NCBI GenBank assembly: GCA_037146835.1
Contig: JBAWWI010000120.1
Span: forward strand, 1 to 5,502
Origin: IMCC26256 sp037146835
Lineage (GTDB): Bacteria; Actinomycetota; Acidimicrobiia; IMCC26256
Direction: 5' to 3'
DNA: 5,502 nucleotides
The position numbers were made by a program, and so were the translations under genes. The notes under the pieces were generated by a model. It worked only from the letters and a program-made list of their open reading frames with translations. It searched no databases and was not told the DNA's origin. Shown here piece after piece: positions 5,500-5,502 of the stretch (within the stretch, counting starts at the first letter, position 1; every line of letters begins with the position of its first letter).

Positions 5500-5502
5500 C
5501 CC

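Overview
All six supported protein genes lie on the minus strand, so the window reads from high to low coordinates. The likely source is an actinomycete (Actinomycetota), possibly an aquatic Acidimicrobiia-like lineage. The main reason is the C-terminal domain of the protease at the left edge, with its VPTDAT...VLNVT...IYPCG...NLNY...VDINGYF pattern; this is a recurrent secreted module that I associate with such bacteria. The assignment is from memory and of moderate confidence. No rRNA, tRNA, transposase or phage gene was seen to refine it.

Right side (about 3746-5499): a tight two-gene operon with a 2-nt gap. The first gene encodes a protein with three iron-sulfur modules, in the order CDGSH, YjdI-type mono-cluster ferredoxin, CDGSH. 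The second encodes a VioB-type ferritin-like protein with a visible E...ExxH metal-site pattern. Together they suggest a cytosolic iron or redox unit. Its substrate cannot be read from sequence.

Middle (about 2167-3704): a run of three small exported repeat proteins. Two are paralogous mini-collagens of 89 and 88 aa, each with an N-terminal hydrophobic segment, 15-16 unbroken Gly-X-Y triplets and a short tip holding two cysteines. Between them is a pentapeptide-repeat lipoprotein with 32 consecutive pentapeptides, predicted to be a surface-tethered beta-helix. A plausible intrinsic terminator follows the first mini-collagen. The pentapeptide gene and the second mini-collagen could be co-transcribed.

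Left side (1-2044): a long open frame with no stop codon in the window, encoding an aqualysin/proteinase K-like S8 protease made as a lipoprotein. Its order is lipobox, I9 propeptide, complete catalytic domain with the D/H/S triad, an InlB-like bacterial repeat domain, one complete 128-residue actinobacterial repeat unit and the start of a second. The gene runs off the left edge.

The most striking signal is inside the repeat part of the protease gene. A 70-bp block is copied 384 bp apart with a single synonymous difference. Between the copies, 98 of 101 codons end in A or C, unlike the mixed usage of the catalytic domain. The second point of interest is the pair of mini-collagens bracketing a beta-helical lipoprotein next to a surface protease, which may form a cell-surface module. 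No gene-free stretch exceeds 300 bases; the longest gap is 171 nt (3575-3745).
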